Shown piece by piece: positions 28,941 through 40,871 of a stretch of 64,000 nt of DNA. The position numbers were made by a program, and so were the translations under genes. Source of the stretch: Alphaproteobacteria bacterium (lineage in GTDB: Bacteria; Pseudomonadota; Alphaproteobacteria; Caulobacterales; Parvularculaceae); contig JAUHYK010000009.1 of assembly GCA_030426465.1 (NCBI GenBank), positions 19,066 through 83,065 of the forward strand, written 5' to 3'. Position 1 is the stretch's first letter. Each line of letters begins with the position of its first letter. The notes below the pieces were generated by a model. That model ran no database searches, was not told where the DNA came from, and saw only the letters and a program-made list of their open reading frames with translations.

Positions 28941-29621
28941 ATGGCTGCCGCCATTGAAGGTTTTCCGCTCAAGCAAAAACTGAAGCTGTTGCGCCAGAGC
29001 GCTTACGCCGCCCTGTCCTATCGCGGCCATGTCCCCTTGTCAGTAAACGCCGATCCACTTGGGGCCGTGATCGAAGTTGACGGCGTATCGGTATATGCGC
29101 CCTCTGCACTGCGCTGGAAACTTTACAAGAAAGGCTGGTCAGCGCGTCTCGATCAACTGGAGCGGGAGTATGGGGTCGGCCGGCATATCAGCCTGAACAA
29201 GGACTGCACCGTTCTCGATATCGGCGCCAACGCCGGCGAATTCGCCCACGTCGCAGCGCGTTATGGCGCTCGCATTCACTGCGTAGAACCGGACCCGAAA
29301 ATTTTCGCCTGCCTCAAAGCCAATGTATCCGGCCTGTCAGGCGTTACGATCCATGACGCACTCATCTGGAAAGAAAATACTGAACTCGGTTTTTTCTCGG
29401 CGCCCGATACTGCGGACAGTTCGGTTTTTGACGAAGGGCAAGGCGAAAAAGTCACCAAGCCGGCGGTCACGGTGGAGCGGTTTTGCGCCGACAATGCGAT
29501 TGAGCAAATTGACCTGCTCAAATGCGACGCCGAAGGCGCAGAGCCAGAAATTCTGGAAGGCATCGGCGCCATGTTTCCTCATATCCGCGTAATCGCGCTT
29601 GATACTGGCGCCGAGCGCTAA
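28941..29621 (+). CDS. FkbM-family methyltransferase, cut short by an in-frame stop
   Basis: The 226-residue product has the SAM-binding Rossmann start VLDIGANAGEFAHVAARYG (about residue 92), CVEPDPKIFACLKAN and the FkbM block IDLLKCDAEGAEPEILEG near residue 193. It ends at TAA (29619-29621) soon after VIALDTGAER. The same frame, however, stays open for another 46 codons to TAG at 29760-29762 and encodes a plausible C-terminus beginning GARTHRECRTLLEAHGF. A Tyr-to-stop change (TAT to TAA) would explain it. The enzyme may be partly functional, read through or a young pseudogene. FkbM enzymes O-methylate sugars or lipids of surface polymers. Confidence 0.8.
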   Translation: MAAAIEGFPLKQKLKLLRQSAYAALSYRGHVPLSVNADPLGAVIEVDGVSVYAPSALRWKLYKKGWSARLDQLEREYGVGRHISLNKDCTVLDIGANAGEFAHVAARYGARIHCVEPDPKIFACLKANVSGLSGVTIHDALIWKENTELGFFSAPDTADSSVFDEGQGEKVTKPAVTVERFCADNAIEQIDLLKCDAEGAEPEILEGIGAMFPHIRVIALDTGAER

Positions 29622-29784
29622 GGCGCGCGCACACATCGCGAATGCCGCACTCTTCTTGAAGCGCACGGCTTTTCGGTTTTCGACGAAAAGATCGGCAAGC
29701 GGCTTATGACTTTTGGCGTTAACCCGGTGCATGAAAAACATCCGGACGCCGTCATGCCGTAGCGCTGCTGTATTGTCTCAGCGC

Positions 29785-30585
29785 CTACTCTTTCTTCGCT
29801 TTTACGAGCGACGTCGGGCGCATGCGTTGAGCCTCGGAAAAGAGCGAATAGGTCTTGTTCACATAGTTTGAAACATCGACAATACTCGCCATATATTTTT
29901 CAAGCTCCGGCGTCATTTCCTGCTCGACAAGGCGCACATGAGCGGAAGGATTTTCTGTTTCGAAGCTAATGTAAAACCAGGGCTCGCCGCGCTTCAACAC
30001 TAACGGCTTGGTCACGTCATACCACTCAAAGCCCCAGCTCAATGGCCGCGGCCAGATATGGGCAGGAAAACGGCCTCCCATTTGAAGACCGGGACGCGGC
30101 GTTGGGAAATAATGAAGGTAAGGCGGCGTCTGCACGATGTAGCAGGGATCATCAGCCACAAAAACATAAGGCGCAATAATCTGGATCAAGGGACGCTCGG
30201 GATTGCGCCATTCATGTTGAGGATGAAGCATCATCATTTCGCGCAAGCCCGTCTGGCGCATCCCGGATTTTTCACCATCCGCGTCGACGAGCGTAAACTG
30301 TCCGTTTGGCTGGCGATCGAACTTCAACGTTAAATCGATGGGACATGGCACAACAAAATGCCGACGGTCAAAATCCACCGCAGCCGGACAAACTTGAACT
30401 GACTTAGACGAAGCAGGTTTCGGATCATTACGGGAAAATGCCTGTGGCGGCGCCCAGATGACGGCTCCTTTTTGCGTTCGTACCGTCCAGCCAACAGTGA
30501 TCGTACGCTTCTTGCCACTCTGCGCGGCAGCGCGCCCATCCTGTTCTTCAGCAAAATAATCGTCCCAGCTCATAAGGCGGCGCAC
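29785..30585 (-). CDS. Conserved protein of unknown function
   Basis: A 266-residue soluble protein without signal peptide or membrane segment. It is rich in aromatic residues and prolines in its middle (VFVADDPCYIVQTPPYLHYFPTP, FPAHIWPRPLSWGFEWYD) and ends in a charged helix (MTPELEKYMASIVDVSNYVN). CPIDLTLKFDR sits near residue 80. I do not recognise a family. The next gene downstream on this strand is absent (the convergent FkbM gene ends 23 bases away), so it is a single-gene unit. The mix of aromatic strands suggests a compact beta-rich fold, but that is a guess. Confidence 0.75.
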   Translation of the reverse strand: MRRLMSWDDYFAEEQDGRAAAQSGKKRTITVGWTVRTQKGAVIWAPPQAFSRNDPKPASSKSVQVCPAAVDFDRRHFVVPCPIDLTLKFDRQPNGQFTLVDADGEKSGMRQTGLREMMMLHPQHEWRNPERPLIQIIAPYVFVADDPCYIVQTPPYLHYFPTPRPGLQMGGRFPAHIWPRPLSWGFEWYDVTKPLVLKRGEPWFYISFETENPSAHVRLVEQEMTPELEKYMASIVDVSNYVNKTYSLFSEAQRMRPTSLVKAKKE

Positions 30586-30817
30586 CCCGGAAATAAATAA
30601 ACGAATCCACTATCATCCTGAACAAAATGCTTGTGAATTCAATACATCGCAACATCAATTCGACTTATCGATTTATTGACGCTGCGAGGCTCCCCCCTAT
30701 CCCAGAGCTCAAACAGCACCGATTTCGTTATCAGTATCCATTGGATGCCCCCCTCATACAAGTAAATCTGGCGGCAAGAGCATAGGCTCAAGGCGTCAAA
30801 ATGGGAGGACAAAAATC

Positions 30818-31390
30818 ATGAAACATCCGAAACGAATGATCGCTCACAATGCGACCAAGGCATTGCTCACAGTTCTGGTTTCTTACTCAGCCATTATGTC
30901 TGCCGTTTTCGCCAGGCCGCAACCCGCAACGAAGGCAAGTTTACTTGATCGCATTCAGATCGAAGACATGATTGTCGGCTATTACGCCGAACTCGGATCA
31001 GGCGACCACAATTTCGGTGAGTATTTTGTCGATGACAGCGTCTTTCTTCTGAATGGTTTAAAGTATGAAGGCCTCGAGGCCATCGAAGCGCTCTATGCAA
31101 GCTTCGATGACATTTCGGACAATATGAGCCGCGGCAAGTTTCGGATGCTGCTGACTAACCTTCAGGTTGCTGTCGACGGCGACACGGCAACGGCGAGTAT
31201 GATCTGGACTGGCGTCATGAATGAAGACCTTAAAGGCGCGCCCACGCTTGTTGAACAAGGCCGAGAATACGACATACTCGAAAAACGCGATGGCGTTTGG
31301 TATTTTAAAGAACGCGTTGTAGTCGCAGATAGCGGACTACCCGATATGTTCGACGACAGTTACGAAAACGCCGAACCATCGAAAGATTAA
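30818..31390 (+). CDS. Exported SnoaL/NTF2-like protein
   Basis: A 190-residue protein with a signal peptide (residues 1-32, ending SAVFARP). The mature part has the SnoaL-like order: helix RIQIEDMIVGYYAELGSGD, a strand-turn FGEYFVDDSVFLLNG, helix LEAIEALYASFDDIS and the strands LLTNLQVAVDGDTATASMIWTG and YDILEKRDGVWYFKERVVV. Such NTF2-fold proteins include isomerases, hydratases and many of unknown role. A GGGAGGA lies upstream of the ATG. Isolated gene. Confidence 0.75.
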   Translation: MKHPKRMIAHNATKALLTVLVSYSAIMSAVFARPQPATKASLLDRIQIEDMIVGYYAELGSGDHNFGEYFVDDSVFLLNGLKYEGLEAIEALYASFDDISDNMSRGKFRMLLTNLQVAVDGDTATASMIWTGVMNEDLKGAPTLVEQGREYDILEKRDGVWYFKERVVVADSGLPDMFDDSYENAEPSKD

Positions 31391-31643
31391 GCTCCGGCGG
31401 TGCGAGCAAAAATGTGTCAAAGGCCCGACCGGAAAGTCATTTTCGCGACTTTCCGAAAGGTTCAAAATTTCTGAATCCCCCCTCGTCCAATTGCGGGCGC
31501 TCGATTGGGAATAGGCTAGGAAGCGATGAGATCGCTTATCATCGACGCTCAAACCGCTAAATTGCCTATCCTAACCGTATTTGTTAGTCGTCATGCCAGC
31601 ACCGCTATGTAATGTCCTGATTGAACCACAGGAAACCAGAACG

Positions 31644-31931
31644 ATGAACAACCCTATTCTCCGCAAGCTCGCTTGGTTGGGGGCAATCGCCTTGATGGCC
31701 GCGCTGGCTGTCTTTGTTTTCAGTATGTGGGGCCTCGCTGGCTCGGCGGTTCTGCTCGGTTTCTGGCTGGTGTTCTATGTGGGCAGCAGTTTCGTCTTAA
31801 GACGCAATCAGCAACGCGCCAGAGACATTTTCGCGAACATGACAGAGGACCAACGCGAGGCGACCCTCGCCGCTTTGAGTGAGAGTGACCGCGCGGAAAT
31901 TCTAGAAGCGCTCAATGCAGGGCGAAAATAG
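31644..31931 (+). CDS. Small membrane protein of unknown function
   Basis: The ATG at 31644, with AGGAA upstream, gives 95 residues; an earlier in-frame ATG at 31581 would add 21 unlikely residues. Two hydrophobic helices (LAWLGAIALMAALAVFVFSMW and AVLLGFWLVFYVGSSFVL) are followed by a charged cytoplasmic helix (RNQQRARDIFANMTEDQREATLAALSESDRAEILEAL). The acidic helical tail may be a protein-interaction segment. Converges on guaA, three bases apart. Confidence 0.7.
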   Translation: MNNPILRKLAWLGAIALMAALAVFVFSMWGLAGSAVLLGFWLVFYVGSSFVLRRNQQRARDIFANMTEDQREATLAALSESDRAEILEALNAGRK

Positions 31932-31934
31932 TCC

Positions 31935-33524
31935 CTATTCCCACTCGATTGTGCCGGGTGGTTTCGATGTTACATCATAAACGACCCGGTTGACGCCGCG
32001 CACTTCATTGATAATGCGCGTGGCGCAGGCGCCAAGAAATTCATGCGGGAACGGATAATAATCCGCCGTCATACCGTCGGTCGAAGTGACGGCGCGTAAC
32101 GCAAGCACATGATCATAGGTGCGCTCATCCCCCATAACGCCAACAGTGCGCACCGGGAGCAGCACGGCAAACGCCTGCCAGATCGCGTCATAAAGTCCGG
32201 CTTTCCTGATCTCATCGAGATAGATCGCATCCGCCTTGCGCAATATATCCGCTTTTTCCTTTGTCACTTCGCCGGGGATGCGGATCGCAAGCCCTGGTCC
32301 CGGGAAGGGATGCCGCCCGACAAAATGTTCCGGCAGACCAAGTTCGCGGCCGAGCGCGCGGACCTCGTCCTTGAACAACTCTCGCAGCGGCTCGACGAGT
32401 TTCAGATTCATCCGTTCCGGTAGGCCGCCGACATTGTGATGCGACTTGATGGTGACTGATGGGCCGCCATCGAATGACACGCTCTCGATCACATCGGGAT
32501 AGAGCGTCCCCTGGGCCAGAAATTCTGCATTCTCGATCTTCCCGGCTTCTTTGTCGAAAACGTCGATAAAGAGCGAACCGATAATCTTGCGTTTCTTTTC
32601 CGGATCGTCGACGCCAGCGAGCTTGCCGAGGAATAAATCCTCCGCCTCAACATGAATGAGCGGAATATTGTAACTGTCGCGGAACAGGCGGACGACTTCC
32701 TCGCCCTCTCCCGCGCGCATCAGGCCGGTGTCCACGAAGACGCAGGTCAGCTGTTCGCCTATCGCTTCGTGGATAAGCACCGCCGCGACGGATGAATCAA
32801 CGCCGCCGGACAAGCCGCAAATCACGCGGGCGTCGCCCACTTGCGCTCTGATCTGGGCGATCGCTTCTTCACGAAACGCCGCCATGGTCCAGTCGCCGGT
32901 AAGCCCGGCAATTTTTTGCACAAAATTCGCGAGCAGTTTAGCCCCGTCCGGAGTGTGCACCACTTCCGGATGGAATTGCACCGCATATATCTTGCGCTGT
33001 TCGTCAGCGATTGCGGCGAAAGGCGCGCCCTCGGATTTGGCGATGACTTCAAAACCGTCCGGGATCGCGTTCACCCGATCGCCATGGCTCATCCACACCT
33101 GATGGCGCGACCCCGGCTCCCATACCCCGTCAAATAACTGGCTCGACTTCACGACGTCGATCATGGCGCGGCCAAATTCGCGATGATCGGAGCTCTCTAC
33201 ATCACCGCCAAGCTGGGCGCAGATCGTCTGTTCGCCATAACAAATGCCGAGGATAGGCGCGCCGTAATCGTAGACCGATTGATCTGCACGGGGGCTGGTC
33301 TCGATTTTTACGCTGGCCGGCCCCCCGGAAAGAATGATCGCCTTCGGCCTAAAATCGGCCAGAAAGGCCTCATCCACGCGGTTAAAGGGGTGGATTTCAC
33401 AATAGACCCCGGCCTCGCGGAGGCGGCGGGCGATGAGCTGCGTCACCTGGCTGCCGAAATCGACAATGAGCGCCCGGTCGTGGACCTGAGCGTGAGAAGC
33501 GGGGGCTTGAGAATTGGGCTGCAT
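31935..33524 (-). CDS. guaA: GMP synthase (glutamine-hydrolysing)
   Basis: A 529-residue enzyme converting XMP to GMP. The N-terminal class I amidotransferase has the nucleophile Cys in [13 protein letters not shown] (about residue 96) and the His/Glu in [11 protein letters not shown]. The ATP pyrophosphatase domain has the PP-loop [12 protein letters not shown] (about residue 239), and the C-terminal dimerisation domain ends KPPGTIEWE. Expressed from a promoter carrying the DnaA-box-like element at 33597-33637. Acts downstream of guaB, which lies 3 kb away on the same strand. Confidence 0.99.
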   Translation of the reverse strand: MQPNSQAPASHAQVHDRALIVDFGSQVTQLIARRLREAGVYCEIHPFNRVDEAFLADFRPKAIILSGGPASVKIETSPRADQSVYDYGAPILGICYGEQTICAQLGGDVESSDHREFGRAMIDVVKSSQLFDGVWEPGSRHQVWMSHGDRVNAIPDGFEVIAKSEGAPFAAIADEQRKIYAVQFHPEVVHTPDGAKLLANFVQKIAGLTGDWTMAAFREEAIAQIRAQVGDARVICGLSGGVDSSVAAVLIHEAIGEQLTCVFVDTGLMRAGEGEEVVRLFRDSYNIPLIHVEAEDLFLGKLAGVDDPEKKRKIIGSLFIDVFDKEAGKIENAEFLAQGTLYPDVIESVSFDGGPSVTIKSHHNVGGLPERMNLKLVEPLRELFKDEVRALGRELGLPEHFVGRHPFPGPGLAIRIPGEVTKEKADILRKADAIYLDEIRKAGLYDAIWQAFAVLLPVRTVGVMGDERTYDHVLALRAVTSTDGMTADYYPFPHEFLGACATRIINEVRGVNRVVYDVTSKPPGTIEWE

Positions 33525-33596
33525 GTTGAGCCTTTAGCTGAGTCTGGACGCGGGGTCACGCCTCTTTTCGCGAGCGCAACAGTGAAATTCCCACAG

Positions 33597-33637
33597 ACTA
33601 TAAAGCCTCCCGAAACCCCGTGAAAACTTATCCACGG
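33597..33637 (-). promoter_or_regulatory. guaA promoter with DnaA-box-like element
   Basis: On the minus strand the same 18-mer CCGTGGATAAGTTTTCAC (33637 down to 33620) is followed after exactly 17 bases by TATAGT (33602-33597). The predicted start lies about 66 bases before the guaA ATG. The element matches the one upstream of the candidate RNA/alr at 25860 base for base. Confidence 0.65.
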
Positions 33638-33766
33638 CTTCCGCAACGGCCTTATAATACCGCCCTCCCCCATCACCCCAAATGCATTTCACCCTCTGGC
33701 TGGCGTCCGCCTTGACCGTTGCGCCGCACTCGCCGACCCTGAGCCGGTGAAACAAGGGACAGCGTA

Positions 33767-35014
33767 ATGAGATTTCTGGCGGCGATTTTCTGGATGTTGG
33801 CGACATTTGAGGCCGGGGCGCAAAATTATGTGTTGGCGCCAGACCGCGTGTTTGATGGCGAGGCCATGCATGAGGGCTGGCAGGTGCGTGTCGAGGGCGG
33901 CCGCATCAGCGCCGCTGGCCCCACTGTGGATCAGACCGGCGCTGAGGTGATCGACCTTTCCGGCATGACCCTGACGCCAGGCCTGATCGACGCCCATTCC
34001 CACGTCCTCCTCCATCCCTATGACGAAACGACCTGGAACGATCAGGTTCTGAAAGAATCCATCGCTGAGCGGTCGGCGCGTGCGGTCAACCATTTACAGG
34101 CGACACTCGACGCCGGATTCACGACCTTGCGCGATCTTGGTTCCGAAGGCGCAGGCTACGCCGATGTGGGGCTTCGGCAGGCTCTTGAAAAAGATGTCAT
34201 CGCGGGGCCGCGCCTCATCGTCGCCGGGCCCGCCATTGTCGCCACCGGCGCCTATGGCCCGTCCGGCTTTCATGAAGGCGTCGCCGTTCCGAAAGGCGCA
34301 ATCGAAGTGAGCGGGGTTGAAAATCTCATTGCCGAAACGCGGCGACAAATCGGCGGCGGCGCAGACTGGGTGAAAGTCTATGCCGACTATCGCTGGGGGC
34401 CCGGCGGCCTCGCTCGGCCGACATTCTCCGTCGACGAATTAAAGGCCATCGTTGAGACCGCATCCGCCAGCGGAACGCCAGTGGTTGCCCATGCCGGCAC
34501 TGATGAGGGCATGCGCCGCGCCATCGAGGCGGGCGTCCAGACCATTGAACATGGTGACAGCGGCTCCGCCGACACCTATCGATTGATGGCGCGCAAAGGC
34601 GTTGCTATCTGCCCGACACTCGGCGCGGTCGAGGCGATTTCCCGCTATAATGGCTGGGACGGCGCGGTAGAAACGGCGCCGCAGCGCATAACGGACAAGC
34701 GCGATCAGATGGAGCGCATCCTCCGCGCCGGAACGCCACTCTGCAACGGCTCGGATGTTGGCGTCTTCGACCATGGCGACAATGCGTGGGAGCTTGAACT
34801 GCTCATCGATTATGGTGTCACGCCAATTGATGCGCTGAAGGCCGCTACATCTGGCAACGCCAAAATCCTACATCTCGAAGACGAGATCGGCGCTGTTAAA
34901 CCCGGCATGATCGCTGACCTCGCCGCTATGGCGGGCGACCCCTCCGCCGACATGTCGGCTTTAAGAGCCGTGTCGTTCGTGATGCAAGGCGGGACGATTA
35001 TCCGCCGGCCCTGA
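33767..35014 (+). CDS. Exported amidohydrolase-family protein
   Basis: A 415-residue protein with a signal peptide (residues 1-18, ending EAGA). It carries the amidohydrolase metal sites: TPGLIDAHSHVLLHP (about residue 70), a Lys in WVKVYADY (about 206) as candidate carbamate, VVAHAGTDEG (about 245), TIEHGDS (about 266) and a terminal GSDVGVFDHG (Asp near 328). This is the layout of the imidazolonepropionase/prolidase-like group that cleaves cyclic amides or dipeptides; the substrate is unknown. Its 3' end overlaps the convergent rsmB-like gene by 17 bases. Confidence 0.88.
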   Translation: MRFLAAIFWMLATFEAGAQNYVLAPDRVFDGEAMHEGWQVRVEGGRISAAGPTVDQTGAEVIDLSGMTLTPGLIDAHSHVLLHPYDETTWNDQVLKESIAERSARAVNHLQATLDAGFTTLRDLGSEGAGYADVGLRQALEKDVIAGPRLIVAGPAIVATGAYGPSGFHEGVAVPKGAIEVSGVENLIAETRRQIGGGADWVKVYADYRWGPGGLARPTFSVDELKAIVETASASGTPVVAHAGTDEGMRRAIEAGVQTIEHGDSGSADTYRLMARKGVAICPTLGAVEAISRYNGWDGAVETAPQRITDKRDQMERILRAGTPLCNGSDVGVFDHGDNAWELELLIDYGVTPIDALKAATSGNAKILHLEDEIGAVKPGMIADLAAMAGDPSADMSALRAVSFVMQGGTIIRRP

Positions 35015-36293
35015 CGAGTACAGCGACAAAAAAGCCATCGGCGCGGATATAGTCCGGCGTGAGACGGATGGCGCCGTCTTTGGTAATGCAAGGTTGGAGC
35101 GCATAGCTTCCCTCTTCGGTCAACAGTCCCGATTGTTCGATAAGGGAAAGCGCAGGTGTAAATTTATAGTTCACATTCTCAGTGAGAAACGCTTCCAACC
35201 TGTCTTCATTCTCTTCCATCAGAAACGAGCAGGTGACCCAGACCATGCGACCGCCGGGCTTTACAAATTGTGACGCCTCTTTCAGCACGGCATCCTGTTC
35301 ATTCTGGCGTGTTTGCAATTGTTTTTCAGTGAGACGCCATTTCGTGTCGGGATGGCGCCGCCATGTTCCCGCGCCTGTGCAGGGTGCATCGACGAAGACC
35401 ACATCCATCTTGCCTCGAAGATCGTCCAGCCCCTCGCCGCCCGCCGGGGAACGAATTTGCAGGTTGCGCACGCCCGCGCGGTTAGCGCGATGAAACAACG
35501 GCTTTAACCGATGCGGGTCGCGGTCATAGGCGTATAGTTGGCCCGTGTTCTCCATCAGCGCCGCAAGCGCCAACGTTTTACCGCCGCCGCCAGCGCAATA
35601 GTCCAGCACCTGCGCGCTCTTAATCGCACCCGCCGCGCACGCCGCCAGTTGGCTGCCGAGATCCTGCACCTCGACCCAGCCTTTGTTGAAGGCGGGAATG
35701 ACCGTCACGCCCGGCGCTTTCTCGCTCGGCTCTGGCGCCGCGATACGCGCAGCAGTTTTTAGCAGCGGCGATGCTTCGGCTTTCACCGTTTTCAACGCCC
35801 CGAGAGCTTTTTCCGGCGCTGTCTTCAGGGTGTTGAGACGCAGGTCGATATCGGCGCGTTCTGAAAACGCCGCCATGACCGATGCGGCGTCCTCTCCAAA
35901 AACGCGCGTGAGATGCGGTTCCAGCCATTCGGGAGTGTCGCCCGTTTCAGTCAGGGTCTCTACTGAAAGCCCCGCCTGTTCTCTTTCCGTCAACGCACCC
36001 GGGCCATGTTCTTCGGTGACGGCGGCGGCGATATCGTCAACACTCGTCTTCCACAAGAACCGCAAGGTCGCGAGAATGGCCGCGCGCGGCGCATCATCTT
36101 CCATCGCAGCCGCCAGCGATGCGCGTCGGCGCAGTGCATCAAGACATAGACCGGAGATAAACGCGCGGTCTTTTGACCCCGCATAACGGTTCGAGCGGCC
36201 CCAATCCGCAATCGCGGTTTTCAAAGGAACCCGCCGCGCCTCGAAATCGCTCAGGATTTCTATTGCCGCGGATATCCGACCGCCAAACCGCAT
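34998..36293 (-). CDS. RsmB/NOP-family RNA (cytosine-5) methyltransferase
   Basis: A 431-residue protein with an N-terminal NusB-like RNA-binding domain and a C-terminal methyltransferase. Motifs: I VLDYCAGGGGKTLAL (about residue 230), IV DAPCTGAGTWRRHPD with its release Cys (about 307), and VI VTCSFLMEENEDR with the catalytic Cys (about 355). Members methylate 16S rRNA at C967 or related positions. It lies between guaA and guaB, an arrangement common in Alphaproteobacteria. The 3' ends of this gene and the amidohydrolase gene overlap. Confidence 0.92.
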   Translation of the reverse strand: MRFGGRISAAIEILSDFEARRVPLKTAIADWGRSNRYAGSKDRAFISGLCLDALRRRASLAAAMEDDAPRAAILATLRFLWKTSVDDIAAAVTEEHGPGALTEREQAGLSVETLTETGDTPEWLEPHLTRVFGEDAASVMAAFSERADIDLRLNTLKTAPEKALGALKTVKAEASPLLKTAARIAAPEPSEKAPGVTVIPAFNKGWVEVQDLGSQLAACAAGAIKSAQVLDYCAGGGGKTLALAALMENTGQLYAYDRDPHRLKPLFHRANRAGVRNLQIRSPAGGEGLDDLRGKMDVVFVDAPCTGAGTWRRHPDTKWRLTEKQLQTRQNEQDAVLKEASQFVKPGGRMVWVTCSFLMEENEDRLEAFLTENVNYKFTPALSLIEQSGLLTEEGSYALQPCITKDGAIRLTPDYIRADGFFVAVLVRAGG

Positions 36294-36309
36294 TTTATCA
36301 AACCTTTCA

Positions 36310-36357
36310 AAAATAAAAACGCCGCAATCATCCTTTTACGGATCAATCGCGGCGTTC
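36310..36357 (-). terminator. Rho-independent terminator after the small exported protein gene
   Basis: On the minus strand AACGCCGC pairs with GCGGCGTT, with an inner GATCC/GGAT pair, followed by TTTTTATTTTT. It ends transcription of the 84-residue gene before the RsmB-family gene. Confidence 0.8.
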
Positions 36358-36373
36358 GGTAGTGTTTATCCGC

Positions 36374-36628
36374 TTATCCTTCGACGCAAGGATCGATGGC
36401 GGCGTGAAGCTCGGCAGAGGCGTTCTCATAATCCTCCAGAGTGACGAGCGCGAGTTGCTCAGCCTGAAGGTCTGAGTCGCCTGATACAGCGTCGGCGATG
36501 CATGAGCAGGGCTCTGCAGAGACGCCGTTATTGGCGGCGAACTCTTCGCAGGCTGATTGTGAATCGCCGGCAAGCGCAGCGCCGGCGACGAGCGCCATGG
36601 CGCCCGCAAGGATGACAGCTTTTTTCAT
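36374..36628 (-). CDS. Small exported four-cysteine protein
   Basis: An 84-residue protein with a signal peptide (MKKAVILAGAMALVAGAALAGD, cut near residue 20). The mature 64 residues are acidic and have four cysteines (ACEEF, EPCSCIAD, DPCVEG), suggesting two disulfides in the periplasm. I do not recognise a family. A GGGAGT upstream serves as ribosome-binding site, and its own terminator follows. Sits between guaB and the RsmB-family gene. Confidence 0.75.
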   Translation of the reverse strand: MKKAVILAGAMALVAGAALAGDSQSACEEFAANNGVSAEPCSCIADAVSGDSDLQAEQLALVTLEDYENASAELHAAIDPCVEG

Positions 36629-36777
36629 GGATGACTCCCTAAATTCTTTTACGTTTGAACGGGCCCCCTCGCCGGACGCTGCGCGACTTTCCAGCCAGCC
36701 CAGAAGGAGCCTAGCCTATTTCAACCCTACACGAACAGACTGGCCGGGAAGCCAAAGCCGTTTCGCCCGGGAAGCCC

Positions 36778-38833
<2,056 letters not shown>

Positions 38834-38849
38834 AATATTCGTCCGCGCA

Positions 38850-39422
38850 TTACATCTCTATGGGGTCGGACAGGACGCCCCTGGCGTCAAAAGACTGCAG
38901 GAGAATTTCGCCGGGACTGTCGACGTCATTGGCGACAACGATTTCCAGAACACGCTTTGTCAGCGCCTTTGGCGATGGAATGAATTCTCTCAGCGCAATC
39001 CCCGCGCCCAGCGCCAGGTCCATACCCGACCCGCGCGCCCAGAAGCCGCCTTCCGAAACAGGCGTTAAACAAAACGAGTTGTCGAAATCCCAGATTGCGC
39101 CGCTTTTATGAATGAGAAGACCGTTGCCGCAATAACGCTTCAGCCCTTCCTCCATCTCGCCAATATCAAAGGCGCTATAGGCGTCTTTCATAAAGGCCAG
39201 CACTTCGAACGGGCGCGTTGCATTTTTCGGGAAATTTTTCTGATGCGCTTCCAGTGCTTCAAGTTTGGGTCCCGTGCCGGAAATTCCGATGGCCCAGCCG
39301 TCAATCGCGTACCATTTATGATCGACCGACGGACCGACATAGCTGCCGATCGTGGCGCGGCCATTCGATCCGAGCCATGTCACTTGTTCCTTTGCGTCAT
39401 AGATTGCGGTGATGATGGTCAT
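38850..39422 (-). CDS. Proteasome-beta/HslV-like Ntn-hydrolase homologue
   Basis: A 190-residue protein whose N-terminus [16 protein letters not shown], followed by [10 protein letters not shown] and [17 protein letters not shown], lines up with HslV/proteasome beta subunits: Thr2 would be the N-terminal nucleophile after Met removal, and the Lys in DHKWY matches Lys33. The Asp17 equivalent (GDGQATLG in HslV) is Asn here. The remaining helices ([26 protein letters not shown]) fit the fold. It may be an active peptidase-like enzyme or a degenerate relative. Its ATG overlaps the rlmE stop (ATGA), so the two are coupled. Confidence 0.55.
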   Translation of the reverse strand: MTIITAIYDAKEQVTWLGSNGRATIGSYVGPSVDHKWYAIDGWAIGISGTGPKLEALEAHQKNFPKNATRPFEVLAFMKDAYSAFDIGEMEEGLKRYCGNGLLIHKSGAIWDFDNSFCLTPVSEGGFWARGSGMDLALGAGIALREFIPSPKALTKRVLEIVVANDVDSPGEILLQSFDARGVLSDPIEM

Positions 39423-40231
39423 TCCCGCCCCCTGAAGCCGGTGGCGACTACATATTTTTCCGCCGAATGCGAACGCGACGCTTTCGGTTTCGCGTGCTTG
39501 ACGCTTTCAAAATTCTGTTTGAGACGTATCAGGAGATCACACTCTGCACCCCCGGCGAACACCTTGCAGACAAAAGCGCCGCCAGGCGCGAGCACGTCTT
39601 CGGCGTAATCAAGCGCCGCCTCGGCCAGCGCGACAATGCGTAAATGATCCGTTGAGCGATGGCCCGTCGTTGGCGCCGCCATATCAGAGAGTACGACATC
39701 CGCCTCCCCGCTCAGCATTTCTTTCAGGCGGTCCGGCGCTTCTTCATCAAGGAAATCCATTTCGAGAATATCCGCGCCCGGAACGGCGGGCACATGAAGA
39801 TAGTCGATACCGACCACCTTTCCCTGTTTGCCAATCGCCTTCACTGCGACCTGCAGCCAGCCACCCGGCGCACAGCCAAGATCAACGATATTAGCGCCCG
39901 GTTTCAGCAGGGAAAATTTCTCATCCAGCTCAAGGAGCTTATAGGCGGCGCGCGACCGCCAGCCCTCGGCCTTGGCTTTGCGCACATAAGGATCGTTCAA
40001 CTGCCGCTTCAGCCAGAGCGTAGATGCATAGTCGCGCCGCTTGGCTGTCTTCACATGGACGTTTAATTCGCGGGGCTTGGCCTCTCCAGCCATGGGCGCA
40101 TCTTTTTTGCGCGAGCGTTTTTCCGGCTCTGCGCCAAGCGCCGTCGTCGCGATATTGGTCTTTTTCGCGCGCTTACGCCGGGTTGCGGGCGGTTTCCCCG
40201 CGGATTTCGATGAAGAATTGCGTCGCTCCAT
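39419..40231 (-). CDS. rlmE: 23S rRNA 2'-O-methyltransferase RlmE (FtsJ/RrmJ)
   Basis: A 270-residue SAM-dependent enzyme methylating U2552 of 23S rRNA. The Lys-Asp-Lys-Glu tetrad is visible: [14 protein letters not shown] (Lys near 96), [15 protein letters not shown] (Asp near 183), FVCKVFAGG (Lys near 224) and [15 protein letters not shown] (Glu near 261). The SAM motif is [13 protein letters not shown]. An extra 50-residue basic N-terminus is present, as in other alphaproteobacteria. First gene of a run rlmE, Ntn-like, membrane protein, guaB. Confidence 0.95.
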   Translation of the reverse strand: MERRNSSSKSAGKPPATRRKRAKKTNIATTALGAEPEKRSRKKDAPMAGEAKPRELNVHVKTAKRRDYASTLWLKRQLNDPYVRKAKAEGWRSRAAYKLLELDEKFSLLKPGANIVDLGCAPGGWLQVAVKAIGKQGKVVGIDYLHVPAVPGADILEMDFLDEEAPDRLKEMLSGEADVVLSDMAAPTTGHRSTDHLRIVALAEAALDYAEDVLAPGGAFVCKVFAGGAECDLLIRLKQNFESVKHAKPKASRSHSAEKYVVATGFRGRE

Positions 40232-40468
40232 GGGCCTTCATAGCGGAGTCTCTGCGTGTTTCAACCGGTTTCTGGCGCAGTGCGGCAGGCCGCCTTCAAG
40301 ACCCGGAAATGGCTCAGTCCAACGCTCATAAGCGTCATCTGGCCGTTTTTTGGATAAAAATCGCCGGTCCCGACATCCAAATGAGCTCCTCGTCGCATCC
40401 AACACCATATAAGCCGGCGCAAAGGCCGGCCAAAACGTCAAAAAAACAAAGAAAAGGAAATCTGAGTT

Positions 40469-40837
40469 ATGGCCGAAGATGTTCTCATCCCCTTCGTGGT
40501 TTTTGGGTCCCTCGCTGTGATTATCGTGTCTGCTTTCTATTTCAGCTACAAAAAGCGGACTGTGGTTTACGACGCCATCAAAGTCGCCATCGAGAAAACT
40601 GGAACGGTCGACGCAGCCCTCGTGGAAGCTATTATTCGTGACAATGTCGGCCCCTATGCGGATCTGCGCAAAGGCATCATCTTGATCGCCGTGGCCGCCG
40701 CCTTCATCCTGCTTGGCTTTTCCATCCCCGATGAAGAAGCCGTCGGCCCGATGTTTGGCGTTGCATCCTTTCCGGGCCTGATCGGCCTGGCTTATGTAGC
40801 GTTCCACTTCTTTGCGCCAAGAGAGCCGACGGTCTAG
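40469..40837 (+). CDS. DUF6249-type membrane protein
   Basis: A 122-residue inner-membrane protein: an N-terminal helix (VLIPFVVFGSLAVIIVSAFYF), a charged cytoplasmic segment (KKRTVVYDAIKVAIEKTG) and two more hydrophobic helices (LRKGIILIAVAAAFILLGFS and FPGLIGLAYVAFHFF). This matches DUF6249, often found next to an ECF sigma factor and a small membrane protein, as here (sigma factor 34 bases downstream). AAAGGAAA precedes the ATG. Possible signal-sensing partner of the sigma factor. Confidence 0.78.
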   Translation: MAEDVLIPFVVFGSLAVIIVSAFYFSYKKRTVVYDAIKVAIEKTGTVDAALVEAIIRDNVGPYADLRKGIILIAVAAAFILLGFSIPDEEAVGPMFGVASFPGLIGLAYVAFHFFAPREPTV

Positions 40838-40871
40838 AATTTTCCGGACGCTCACGGCGGGAGGCCGCTCC

